Shown here: piece by piece, positions 31,844-40,132 of the stretch
Layout of the letters: each line of letters starts with the position of its first letter
Position numbering within the stretch: position 1 is the stretch's first letter
DNA from: an uncultured Pseudomonadota bacterium
GTDB taxonomy: Bacteria; Pseudomonadota; Gammaproteobacteria; Methylococcales; Methylomonadaceae
Assembly (NCBI GenBank): GCA_903870545.1
Contig: CAIQDI010000018.1
Coordinates: forward strand, 1 to 64,000
Length of the DNA stretch: 64,000 nucleotides
Direction: 5' to 3'
The notes under the pieces: generated by a model
What the model saw: only the letters and a program-made list of their open reading frames with translations
The model's database searches: none
Told to the model about the DNA's origin: nothing
Program-made: the position numbers and the translations under genes

Positions 31844-32620
31844 ATGGATGCAAAAATGACTATTTCACAACCGCTTTTAGAACGCATTATTCGCGATGCC
31901 GGCGAGATTGCGCTGACGTATTTCCGAGATTTAAAACATTTAAACATCGATAAAAAAAGCCCGCGCGATTTTGTCACAGCGGCAGATTTAGCGGTCGAAG
32001 CCTTTTTACAAACGCAACTTCGCGAACATTATCCTCAATACGGATTTTGGGGCGAAGAAGGTGGACAATCTGAAAATCAAACCAATCGTTGGATTGTTGA
32101 CCCGATTGACGGCACGCATTCTTTTTCACGCGGGCAGTATTATTGGTCGATTAGCGTGGCGTTAGAAATCGACGGCGACATCGTTTTTGGTGCGGTTTTT
32201 GCCCCCGCGTTAGACGATTATTATTGTGGCGCGAAAGGGCAGGGCGCGTGGCGAAATAGTAAATCGATTCGGGTTTCAGAAATTGATGATTTGGGCGAAG
32301 CCATGATTGGTACCGGATTCGCGTGTTTGCGTTCCTATTTAGAACACAATAATTTAGAACGTTTTTGTCGCATTGCCCAGCTCACAACAGGACAACGACG
32401 TTTAGGTTCGGCAGCAATCGATATTTGCCTCGTTGCCGATGGACAACTTGATGCGTTTTGGGAACAAGAATTGAATTTGTATGACGTAGCGGCTGGCGCG
32501 TTAATTGCGAAAGAAGCCGGCGCAACTGTAACAGATTTCCAAGGTAATTCTGGCATTTTTCCAAAGCAGATATTGGTTACAAACGGAAAAATCCTTAACC
32601 AATTATTGCCGCTTATGTAA
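31844..32620 (+). CDS. Inositol monophosphatase family protein, probable histidinol-phosphatase
   Basis: GFWGEEGG, WIVDPIDGTHSFSRG, LNLYDVAAGALIAKEAGATVTD. Confidence 0.85.
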   Translation: MDAKMTISQPLLERIIRDAGEIALTYFRDLKHLNIDKKSPRDFVTAADLAVEAFLQTQLREHYPQYGFWGEEGGQSENQTNRWIVDPIDGTHSFSRGQYYWSISVALEIDGDIVFGAVFAPALDDYYCGAKGQGAWRNSKSIRVSEIDDLGEAMIGTGFACLRSYLEHNNLERFCRIAQLTTGQRRLGSAAIDICLVADGQLDAFWEQELNLYDVAAGALIAKEAGATVTDFQGNSGIFPKQILVTNGKILNQLLPLM

Positions 32621-32633
32621 TAATTTTCGCGCT

Positions 32634-32719
32634 GTTTACTGCCGAACAGGCAGCTTAGAAAGATTATGTGATAATTTGTCCGATTTTTAACCTTTACTGC
32701 CGAACAGGCAGCTTAGAAA
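32634..32719 (+). CRISPR. Minimal CRISPR array, type I-F-like repeats: two repeats, one 30-nt spacer
   Basis: Repeat 1 GTTTACTGCCGAACAGGCAGCTTAGAAA (32634-32661); spacer GATTATGTGATAATTTGTCCGATTTTTAAC (32662-32691); repeat 2 CTTTACTGCCGAACAGGCAGCTTAGAAA (32692-32719). Repeat closely matches I-F consensus GTTCACTGCCGYRYAGGCAGCTTAGAAA including the CTGCC-N5-GGCAG hairpin and CTTAGAAA 5' handle. Confidence 0.75.
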
Positions 32720-32742
32720 TTTAATTTTATAGAGAGCAATTT

Positions 32743-33111
32743 ATGTGTAAAACCGTATTAGTTGTGGATGATAGCAGAATTTCAAGAATGTTTATTAGCA
32801 AGCACATTAGCGCAAAACATCCTGATTGGATTTTAACTGAAGCGACTACTGGCGAAGAAGCGATTGCCGCGATTGAACGTGAACAGCCTGATTATTGCAC
32901 GATGGACATCAATATGCCCGGCATGTTGGGAACCGATGCAGCGAAAGAAATTTTGGCGAAATATCCTCACATTCGCCTCGTCATTTTTTCGGCAAACGTC
33001 CAAGAAACGTATCAAGAACAAGCCCGCGCTCTGGGTTCCATTTTAGTTTCCAAACCCGTCACCGAAGCCTCAATCGCACTCGCGCTTGACTATTTCGCAG
33101 CCGGTGTTTAA
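32743..33111 (+). CDS. Single-domain response regulator (CheY-like)
   Basis: TVLVVDDSRISRMFI, DYCTMDINMPGMLGTDA, LVIFSA, LVSKPVTE. Confidence 0.9.
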   Translation: MCKTVLVVDDSRISRMFISKHISAKHPDWILTEATTGEEAIAAIEREQPDYCTMDINMPGMLGTDAAKEILAKYPHIRLVIFSANVQETYQEQARALGSILVSKPVTEASIALALDYFAAGV

Positions 33112-33114
33112 AAA

Positions 33115-33684
33115 ATGAAAACCTTAAACGAACTTAATTTTGATACGTTAGGCGAAATTATTCGTATCGGAACAGATTGTGCCGTGCAAGATTTAAGCAA
33201 AGTCATTGGCGAATCGGTGCCATCATCGGTTCACAGTGTAAATTTAGTAAAGGTAAAAGATGCAAGTGTTGCGACGCTACGATTCAACGCTGAAAAGTTT
33301 GGCGTGGTGACGCAAAAATTTACCGGCGTGTTAAATGCTGAAGTGATATTGGTTTTTTCTGAAGAAGCGGTTCTTCAGATTGTGCAAAACATCATGGGCG
33401 TGGAAATGGACAGGGATGCCGTTCATGAAGTTGAAAGTGAAGCCATGTGTGAATTAGGGAATATCATGATTCACGCCTGTTCATCATCGATGGCGGATGC
33501 GTTGCATATCTCGATTGAAAGTTCATTGCCGTGTTATACGATTCAATCGTGCGATGACATTGTGACCACTATTCAAAACCATGAGAATCAAGATTTTATT
33601 TTGGTATCACACATCGATTTGGTGATTAAACACCGCCCGATTGAAGCGAAATTATTATTTTTGATGAAACGCACAACGCCATAA
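33115..33684 (+). CDS. CheC/CheX-like chemotaxis phosphatase-family protein
   Basis: ESEAMCELGNIMIHACSSSMADAL motif; immediately downstream of receiver gene. Confidence 0.7.
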   Translation: MKTLNELNFDTLGEIIRIGTDCAVQDLSKVIGESVPSSVHSVNLVKVKDASVATLRFNAEKFGVVTQKFTGVLNAEVILVFSEEAVLQIVQNIMGVEMDRDAVHEVESEAMCELGNIMIHACSSSMADALHISIESSLPCYTIQSCDDIVTTIQNHENQDFILVSHIDLVIKHRPIEAKLLFLMKRTTP

Positions 33685-33694
33685 ATTTTAAGCA

Positions 33695-33733
33695 CAAAAA
33701 AGCCCCGTGAACGTGTGTCACGGGGCTTTTTTT
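33695..33733. terminator. Bidirectional-looking terminator
   Basis: AAAAAAGCCCCGTGA-ACGTGTG-TCACGGGGCTTTTTTT. Confidence 0.9.
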
Positions 33734-33744
33734 ACAGTGAATTT

Positions 33745-34176
33745 TTATTGATAAAATACCGTAAAGTCATTCAGTGTCGCTTGTGTTTGCGGCAGATTAT
33801 CTGCGCTAAACGCATTTACGCCGACTCGTGAAAGATAAAACGCTTGATCCGCCAAATACGAACCAATCGCCCGAATTTCACCTTCAAAACCGTACCGATT
33901 CCGCAAAAAATATGCTTGCGAAAAACTGCGTCCGTCAGCAAAATCCGAAAAATCCAATTCCACCAACGCTAACTGCGGCAAATCCGCTACCAATTCGGAA
34001 ACAGCATTCGTGGGTGAAATTCGCACGCCTAAATTTCCGTTGTGCGCGACCAATTGAGCTTTTTCTTGTTGAAAACGCGCGAAGGAAACGCTGATATTTC
34101 CTGCCACCAGCGGTGCATCGTCCGTTAAAAACGTCCAATGATTATCGATGAGCTGTTGATTTTTAATGACTTGCAT
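33745..34176 (-). CDS. DUF934 family protein
   Basis: Small acidic protein directly downstream of and overlapping the reductase gene; LVELDFSDFADGRSFSQAYFLRNRYGFEGEIRAIG. Confidence 0.75.
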   Translation of the reverse strand: MQVIKNQQLIDNHWTFLTDDAPLVAGNISVSFARFQQEKAQLVAHNGNLGVRISPTNAVSELVADLPQLALVELDFSDFADGRSFSQAYFLRNRYGFEGEIRAIGSYLADQAFYLSRVGVNAFSADNLPQTQATLNDFTVFYQ

Positions 34177-35815
34177 ACACTTTTTCCTGAAATGGTTCCA
34201 TACCCACACGTTTTACGGTGTCTAAAAAGGATTCTTCTTCCAAACGTTGCTGAATATAAACCTCTAAAATAGTTCCCACGGCTTGCGTGATTTCGTTTTT
34301 AGGCAATGCTCGTCCCAACCGTTCACCAATTGCCGCTTCATTCGCCGATGAACCGCCGAGCGTGAGTTGATACCATTCCACGCCTTTTTTATCGACTCCT
34401 AAAATACCAATATGCCCCACACTTTGATGAGCGCAACCATTCATACAGCCCGACATATTGATATTCACGTCACCAATATCGTGCAAATAATCCAAATCTT
34501 CCAACAGTTCGTTAATTTCTTTCGCGATACCAATCGAGCCAGCATTGGCCAACGAACAGAAATCCAAACCTGGGCAACAAATCATATCCGTCGCGGTACC
34601 GATATTGGGCGTAGCTAATTTTTCCACGCTCAACAATTGCCACAACTGAAATAAATCGGCTTGTTTCACGTCGGCGAACACTAAATTTTGGCGATGCGTA
34701 CTTCTAACTTCGCCAAAACTATAAATTTCAGCTAAATCTGCAATCGCGTCCAATTGTTCCGCCGTTAAATCACCAGGCGGTGTATCGGGAGCTTTTAACG
34801 ATAAAAATACAACACGATAACCATCAATTTTATGTTCGAGCGTGTTGTATGACACCCACGTTTCAAAGGCTTTATTTTCTTTTTTATATCGCGCAAAGGT
34901 GATGTTTTCAGCGGCTTTTTTATCGTAATTCAACGGTTCAAAATGCGCTTTCATTGCGTCAAAACGGGCTTCGCTGACTTCTAAACCGTCACGAATTAAC
35001 GCCCATTCTGCATCCACCAATTTTGAAAATTTTTCTAAACCGGTTTCCCGCACCAAAATTTTAATACGGGCTTTGTATTTGTTATCGCGTCGCCCGAACA
35101 GATTATAAATTCGTAGCGTCGCTTCTAAATAGGACAAAATGTGTTTTTTATCCAAGAACGGTTTAATCACTTGCCCGATTACGGGCGTGCGTCCCAAACC
35201 GCCACCGACCAACACTTTAAAGCCGATTTCGCCTGCGTCGTTTGTGACCAAATGCAAACCGATGTCGTGAAATTGTGTGGCAGCGCGATCGTTCAATGAA
35301 CCGCTTACGGCTATTTTGAATTTACGCGGCAAATAATCAAACTCTGGATGCAGCGTTGTCCATTGGCGAATCAGTTCGCAATACGGACGCGAATCTTCGA
35401 TTTCATCAATGCCCACGCCCGCTAAATGGTCGCTGGTGGTGTTACGCATACAATTACCGCTGGTTTGAATCGCGTGCATTTGCACTTCGGCAAGTTCCGC
35501 CAAAATATCGGGAATTTGCTCTAATTTTGGCCAGTTAAATTGCACATTTTGGCGCGTCGTAATGTGGCAATAATTTTTGTCATACGTCCGCGCAATGTGA
35601 GCGAGTTTGTGTAATTGTTTGGTGTTCAGCACGCCATAAGGCACCGCAACCCGCAACATGGGCGCGTGGGTTTGAATGTAAACCCCATTCCGTAATCGCA
35701 AGGCACGATAACCGTCTTCGGAAATTTCGCCTTTTAAAAACTGTTCGGTTTGTCGCCGGAATTGCGCGACTCGTTCTTCAATGAGAATTTGGTCGTTGTG
35801 ATTATATTGATACAT
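34163..35815 (-). CDS. Nitrite/sulfite reductase hemoprotein (CysI-like)
   Basis: TRQNVQFNW, SGNCMRNTTSDHLAGV, CPGLDFCSLANAGSI, NINMSGCMNGCAHQSVGHIGI siroheme/4Fe-4S motifs. Confidence 0.9.
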   Translation of the reverse strand: MYQYNHNDQILIEERVAQFRRQTEQFLKGEISEDGYRALRLRNGVYIQTHAPMLRVAVPYGVLNTKQLHKLAHIARTYDKNYCHITTRQNVQFNWPKLEQIPDILAELAEVQMHAIQTSGNCMRNTTSDHLAGVGIDEIEDSRPYCELIRQWTTLHPEFDYLPRKFKIAVSGSLNDRAATQFHDIGLHLVTNDAGEIGFKVLVGGGLGRTPVIGQVIKPFLDKKHILSYLEATLRIYNLFGRRDNKYKARIKILVRETGLEKFSKLVDAEWALIRDGLEVSEARFDAMKAHFEPLNYDKKAAENITFARYKKENKAFETWVSYNTLEHKIDGYRVVFLSLKAPDTPPGDLTAEQLDAIADLAEIYSFGEVRSTHRQNLVFADVKQADLFQLWQLLSVEKLATPNIGTATDMICCPGLDFCSLANAGSIGIAKEINELLEDLDYLHDIGDVNINMSGCMNGCAHQSVGHIGILGVDKKGVEWYQLTLGGSSANEAAIGERLGRALPKNEITQAVGTILEVYIQQRLEEESFLDTVKRVGMEPFQEKVYASH

Positions 35816-35880
35816 AAAATGTGATTTTCAGAGCCTATAAAAGGCGGTAAAAGTAAGGCGCAATCATATAGTACACACCA

Positions 35881-35904
35881 TAAAATGACAAAATTTATTA
35901 GTTT
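35881..35904 (+). repeat. Direct repeat copy A flanking the DUF1566 gene
   Basis: TAAAATGACAAAATTTATTAGTTT, preceded at 35831 by GAGCCTATAAAA. Confidence 0.7.
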
Positions 35905-35930
35905 AGCTTTTTGAGTCGGCGCATAATCCA

Positions 35931-35967
35931 AAAAAACCGCCCTTCGAGTTTGCTCAAAGGGCGGTTT
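35931..35967 (-). terminator. Terminator downstream of the DUF1566 gene
   Basis: Minus strand AAACCGCCCTTtGAG...CTCgAAGGGCGGTTTTTT. Confidence 0.85.
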
Positions 35968-36050
35968 AAATTCAAATGTCATTTTTTAGAACAGTTAAAA
36001 TTTACCCTTTAAAACCATTGTTGAAATTTTCATTTTATTTCTCCAAAAAA

Positions 36051-38279
36051 TTACTGAACATTACGAACCAATTGAACATAGTGAGTGTCGTATTTATAAC
36101 CGCCGCTTGCATAGCCAATATTAAAGAAGACTCCCCCTGCACAAAACTCCTCTCTGTCCTTAAGCATAGGATTAGAGAGAATACAACGCGAGGAAGACCA
36201 CAACATCGAATTATCGACGCTCGTGTTAGGAAAATAAGCAGTGTCGATGGTTGGTGACGTTGTATTTAATGTGAGGTTTTCGTTACTTTTACAAATAGCC
36301 CCCCCGTCTTCAGCTATATCTTTGCTGTATTTACCATCAGAACATAAAACTAAGCCAATCAATTCATAACGTGTTGGCAACCTCCAATCATTTTTACCGC
36401 ACAAAGATTGATTATTTACGGCGTTGGTGAAAGCATAAGTATTGCAATTATCTTTGGTTGAACATTTTGGCGCAACATAGTAAGAATCTATGTCTGTATA
36501 ACCTTCGAAACCACCATTTTTACTGGTATCTGGCTCATACCAAGTGTAAATCCAATCTTTATCGTGCAGACCACCATCACTCGTTTTAACTTCCCAAATC
36601 AGCCCCGTTTTATTGTCTTTTGTACAAGCCCAATCTTTTGGATTTGCGCCAAGCGTTGCGCTGTCTGGCAATGCTGAACCATCGTTAGCAATTTTGGTGT
36701 AACCCGTTGTAGAAACAGGCGCGGGTTCTGCTACTGTGACGGCAAACGTGCTTGAATTGGTTGCGCTGGTTTTGAGAATGCCTGTTTTTGCCCCTGCTGA
36801 AGTTGGCGTACAAGAGAATTGGCGTTGTGTTGCCGTCCCATTCGCAAGTTCCGTAATGCCATTACAGCCATCGAGCGAAAATTGCATACCCGCGACAAAG
36901 TCAGTGCCTGAAAACGTAAAGGTTGTGAGTTCATTTAACGTTGCTTTGTCTGGTACATAAGAAGTGATTTTGGGTTCTTTTAGTGGTTCAGAAACCGTCA
37001 CTTTGAATGAAGCCGTACCATTTTCACTCAATTTTAATGAGCCTGATTTTTCACCGATGGCGGTAGGTGTGCAAGAAAATTGACGTTGAGTGTCTGTACC
37101 ACCAGCCAATTCAAAAATACCGACGCAACTATCCAGCGTAAATACCATTCCTTTAACAAGATTGGCTCCCGTGAATGTAAAAGTAGCGGTTTGACCCGAA
37201 ACAACTTTATTTGGCGCGAAAGACTTGATGGCTGGCAATACGATTTTTGGTGCGCTGCCTAAATCATTTCTAACCAGTCTCAAATTAGCGTTAGTACCAT
37301 TCGCGGCTTGTGTTCCATCGGTATGAAAGTACATTTTTGCCGTGCTGTTACTGAATCCTTTTTCATCAATGTAAATGAATTTATCGCCTTGTTTTGTACC
37401 TGCATAACAAATTAAGTCATTTTTTCCACATTGGTCATAATAAATGGAAAAATCGGTATCTGACGTGGCATACATTTCTCCAGTTGAAATATCGGGGAAA
37501 TAATCAAGGTAGCCCTTGGTTTGATAAGCATTTTTTAATTCCAAACTTGTTGGAACTCGCCAATCTTTAGCACCGCATAAACCCGTTGCATTAACGGCTA
37601 TTGGATATGAATGGGTATCACATTTACCGTCTTTGCAAATACCGCCATTTTGTGTGCCTTCATAGCCATAATTGAGTGAGGCGTTCGGTTCATACCAACT
37701 ATAGCTCCAATTTAAATCTCTTAAACCTTTGTCTGTCGATTTAACTTCCCAAAGAATCTTGGCGATATTGTCGTGAGTACAAGCCCATTCATTGGCATTT
37801 TTGCCTAAATACGGGTCTTTCGGACAAGTCCCTTGACCAGCATAAAACCCATTGTTACAAACTTTTGTAAAACCAGTTGTCGGTAAAACAAAATTATCAA
37901 CGGTTGGAGTCGTTGGATCAGCGGGGGTGACGGTATAAGAGCCGCCTTTTGTTAAACCTTGCAAAACATTTTTAGCATCGTAAATACCAAATGTGTAATT
38001 CTGCTTTCCAACGGTGTAAATCGCACGAGAAAGTGAGTAAATTCTTGCTGAACCCGTCGTTGCAACTAAGCCCGTGCCTAAATCGATTTTAACTTTGTTA
38101 CCTGTTGTTAAAAGCGAGGTGAGTGTGGCGGTAAATTTAAATGTTTTACCCGCCTTAGCAGTAGTTGGCGTAACACTAACGGTACTAATTTTTGATGTAG
38201 TGGGTGCCGCTTCGGCTGTGCCTAACAAAAACAGAAATAAAAGCGGAATTACCGCCAAGGTTGTTTTTAGATTTTTCAT
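36051..38279 (-). CDS. Secreted protein with two DUF1566 (Lcl C-terminal-like) domains and IPT/TIG-like repeats
   Basis: Signal peptide; two copies of WACTxDNxxxxxWEVKSxDxGLxDxxWxYxWYEP...CGxxDWRxPTxxEL; 'TFTFSGTDFVAGMQFSLDGC' repeats. Confidence 0.82.
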   Translation of the reverse strand: MKNLKTTLAVIPLLFLFLLGTAEAAPTTSKISTVSVTPTTAKAGKTFKFTATLTSLLTTGNKVKIDLGTGLVATTGSARIYSLSRAIYTVGKQNYTFGIYDAKNVLQGLTKGGSYTVTPADPTTPTVDNFVLPTTGFTKVCNNGFYAGQGTCPKDPYLGKNANEWACTHDNIAKILWEVKSTDKGLRDLNWSYSWYEPNASLNYGYEGTQNGGICKDGKCDTHSYPIAVNATGLCGAKDWRVPTSLELKNAYQTKGYLDYFPDISTGEMYATSDTDFSIYYDQCGKNDLICYAGTKQGDKFIYIDEKGFSNSTAKMYFHTDGTQAANGTNANLRLVRNDLGSAPKIVLPAIKSFAPNKVVSGQTATFTFTGANLVKGMVFTLDSCVGIFELAGGTDTQRQFSCTPTAIGEKSGSLKLSENGTASFKVTVSEPLKEPKITSYVPDKATLNELTTFTFSGTDFVAGMQFSLDGCNGITELANGTATQRQFSCTPTSAGAKTGILKTSATNSSTFAVTVAEPAPVSTTGYTKIANDGSALPDSATLGANPKDWACTKDNKTGLIWEVKTSDGGLHDKDWIYTWYEPDTSKNGGFEGYTDIDSYYVAPKCSTKDNCNTYAFTNAVNNQSLCGKNDWRLPTRYELIGLVLCSDGKYSKDIAEDGGAICKSNENLTLNTTSPTIDTAYFPNTSVDNSMLWSSSRCILSNPMLKDREEFCAGGVFFNIGYASGGYKYDTHYVQLVRNVQ

Positions 38280-38309
38280 GGTGTGTTCCTATGAGAAGTT
38301 TAAGGCAAT

Positions 38310-38342
38310 AAAAAACCCGCCAGCGCAAAGCACGGGCGGGTT
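38310..38342 (-). terminator. Terminator-like hairpin in the leader of the DUF1566 gene (possible attenuator)
   Basis: Minus strand AACCCGCC-CGTGCTTTGCGCT-GGCGGGTT-TTTT, ~30 nt upstream of the ATG. Confidence 0.65.
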
Positions 38343-38415
38343 AGTTTTGATGTGAAAAAATTTAACGCGAATGCTAGAAAAGAGTTGACTTGCGCTAACG
38401 AGGCAACAGAATTTT

Positions 38416-38464
38416 CTGACTGACTGACTGACTGACTGACTGACTGACTGACTGACTGACTGAC
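38416..38464. repeat. Tetranucleotide microsatellite (CTGA)12
   Basis: 49 bp of uninterrupted CTGA repeats. Confidence 0.98.
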
Positions 38465-38630
38465 AAAATAATCGCGCCTTGAACTTAAATTAAAATTATG
38501 AGCAATTGTAATCTTGTTTATTTATGAATTACCACTAAAAAATATGGTGGCGTGGGTTTCGTAAATGTTAGGTCATATTAAGCGTCATGTTTTTATATTT
38601 TTTGAAAACTAAAATCGATTTCGGAGCCTA

Positions 38631-38654
38631 TAAAATGACAAAATCCATTAGTTT
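38631..38654 (+). repeat. Direct repeat copy B flanking the DUF1566 gene
   Basis: TAAAATGACAAAATCCATTAGTTT, fused to GAGCC(TATAAAA) at 38624. Confidence 0.7.
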
Positions 38655-38711
38655 GGTGATAACATAATCAGTTGATGTATATTTGATTTTTAAAACTAAA
38701 GCGGAGGAATT

Positions 38712-40070
38712 ATGAAGTTGATATTTTTAGCCTTGTTAGCCTTTCTGTTGCCACAATGGGCGTTTGCAGAAGGTTTTCAAAATTTAGACATGACCGGAAC
38801 GGAACGCGGAATTTATACCGTGTTGATTTTTATCATCGCGTACGGTTTTGTGATGACAGAAGAATTTACGCACATGCGTAAATCAAAACCTGTCATTTTA
38901 GCAGCGGGGATTATTTGGGCGCACGCGGCAATTTTAGCGCAACAAAAAGGCGTTCCCACCCACGAAATGCACTTAGCATTTGAGCATGACGTAAAAGAAT
39001 ATGCGGAATTGATGTTGTTTTTATTAGTCGCAATGACATTTATCAATTCGATGGCAGAACGTAATGTGTTTGAAGCGTTGCGTTCATGGTTAGTGAGAAA
39101 ACAATTTGGTTATCGTCAATTGTTTTTAATTACCGGCATTATTACCTTTTTCTTATCAGCGGTAGCGGATAACTTAACAGCGGCATTATTGGTTGGCGCG
39201 GTAGTGATGGCAGTGGGCGCAGACAACGAAAAATTCGTCAGCATCGGTTTCGTGAATTTAGTCATTGCCGCGAACGCGGGCGGGGCATTTTGTCCGTTTG
39301 GCGATATTACCACGTTGATGGTTTGGCAAGCGGGTTACGCGGAATTCTTTGATTTCTTCAAATTATTCTTACCGTCTGTCGTGAATTATGCCATTCCAGC
39401 GGCGATTATGTATTGGGCAGTTCCGAATGAACAACCAAAAGCAACCAATGAAGAAGCGGTGCAATTGAAACCGGGCGCATTGATTATTTGCTTCATGTTT
39501 TTATGCACGATTGGCGCGGCAGTGAGTTTCAAACAAGTCTTTCATTTACCCCCTTTCATGGGCATGATGACCGGCTTATCGGTATTGATGTTGTTCGGTT
39601 ACTACTTGAAAATGCAAGCGCATAAAAAAGGCGAACACGGTTTTGATATTTTCAATAAAGTGATGCACGCAGAATGGGATACGTTGTTATTCTTCTTCGG
39701 TGTCGTTTTCGCAGTGGGCGGTTTAGGTTATATCGGTTATTTAGAATTATTATCTAGCACCATGTATGACGGTTTGGGCGCGACGACAGCGAACATTTTA
39801 GTCGGTTTAATTTCGGCGATTGTTGATAACATTCCTGTTATGTTTGCGGTATTGAACATGAGTTTGGACATGGATTTATATCAATGGTTGTTGGTTACAT
39901 TGACGGCTGGCGTGGGCGGTTCGTTATTGTCAGTAGGTTCAGCGGCTGGCGTAGCGTTGATGGGACAATCTAACCACAAATACACTTTTTTCAGCCATTT
40001 GAAATGGACTCCTGCGATTGCAGCGGGTTACGCAGGTAGTATTTTTGTACATTATTTGATTAACGGTTAA
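38712..40070 (+). CDS. nhaD: Na+/H+ antiporter NhaD-like
   Basis: Polytopic ArsB/NhaD family; AVADNLTAALLVGA, ANAGGAFCPFGDITTLMVW, AIVDNIPVMFAVL, GVGGSLLSVGSAAGVALMG. Confidence 0.9.
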   Translation: MKLIFLALLAFLLPQWAFAEGFQNLDMTGTERGIYTVLIFIIAYGFVMTEEFTHMRKSKPVILAAGIIWAHAAILAQQKGVPTHEMHLAFEHDVKEYAELMLFLLVAMTFINSMAERNVFEALRSWLVRKQFGYRQLFLITGIITFFLSAVADNLTAALLVGAVVMAVGADNEKFVSIGFVNLVIAANAGGAFCPFGDITTLMVWQAGYAEFFDFFKLFLPSVVNYAIPAAIMYWAVPNEQPKATNEEAVQLKPGALIICFMFLCTIGAAVSFKQVFHLPPFMGMMTGLSVLMLFGYYLKMQAHKKGEHGFDIFNKVMHAEWDTLLFFFGVVFAVGGLGYIGYLELLSSTMYDGLGATTANILVGLISAIVDNIPVMFAVLNMSLDMDLYQWLLVTLTAGVGGSLLSVGSAAGVALMGQSNHKYTFFSHLKWTPAIAAGYAGSIFVHYLING

Positions 40071-40094
40071 TTTTTAACGGATTTTTCAGATTTA

Positions 40095-40129
40095 AAAAAC
40101 GCCCGTCTAATTTTTAGACGGGCGTTTTT
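40095..40129. terminator. Bidirectional terminator between nhaD and yaeQ-like gene
   Basis: AAAAACGCCCGTCTAA-TTT-TTAGACGGGCGTTTTT. Confidence 0.9.
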
Positions 40130-40132
40130 CGT

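Noticed and set aside
32634-32719. Interpreting the repeats merely as tandem transcription terminators
   Set aside because: Stems are only 5 bp and are followed by CTTAGAAA rather than a U tract; the match to the I-F CRISPR repeat over the full 28 nt is far better.
38316-38345. Possible cyclic-di-GMP-I (GEMM) riboswitch because of GCGCAAAGC
   Set aside because: Only a short fragment resembles the GACGCAAAGCC signature; the GGGCAAACC arm and the second stem are absent in the expected arrangement.
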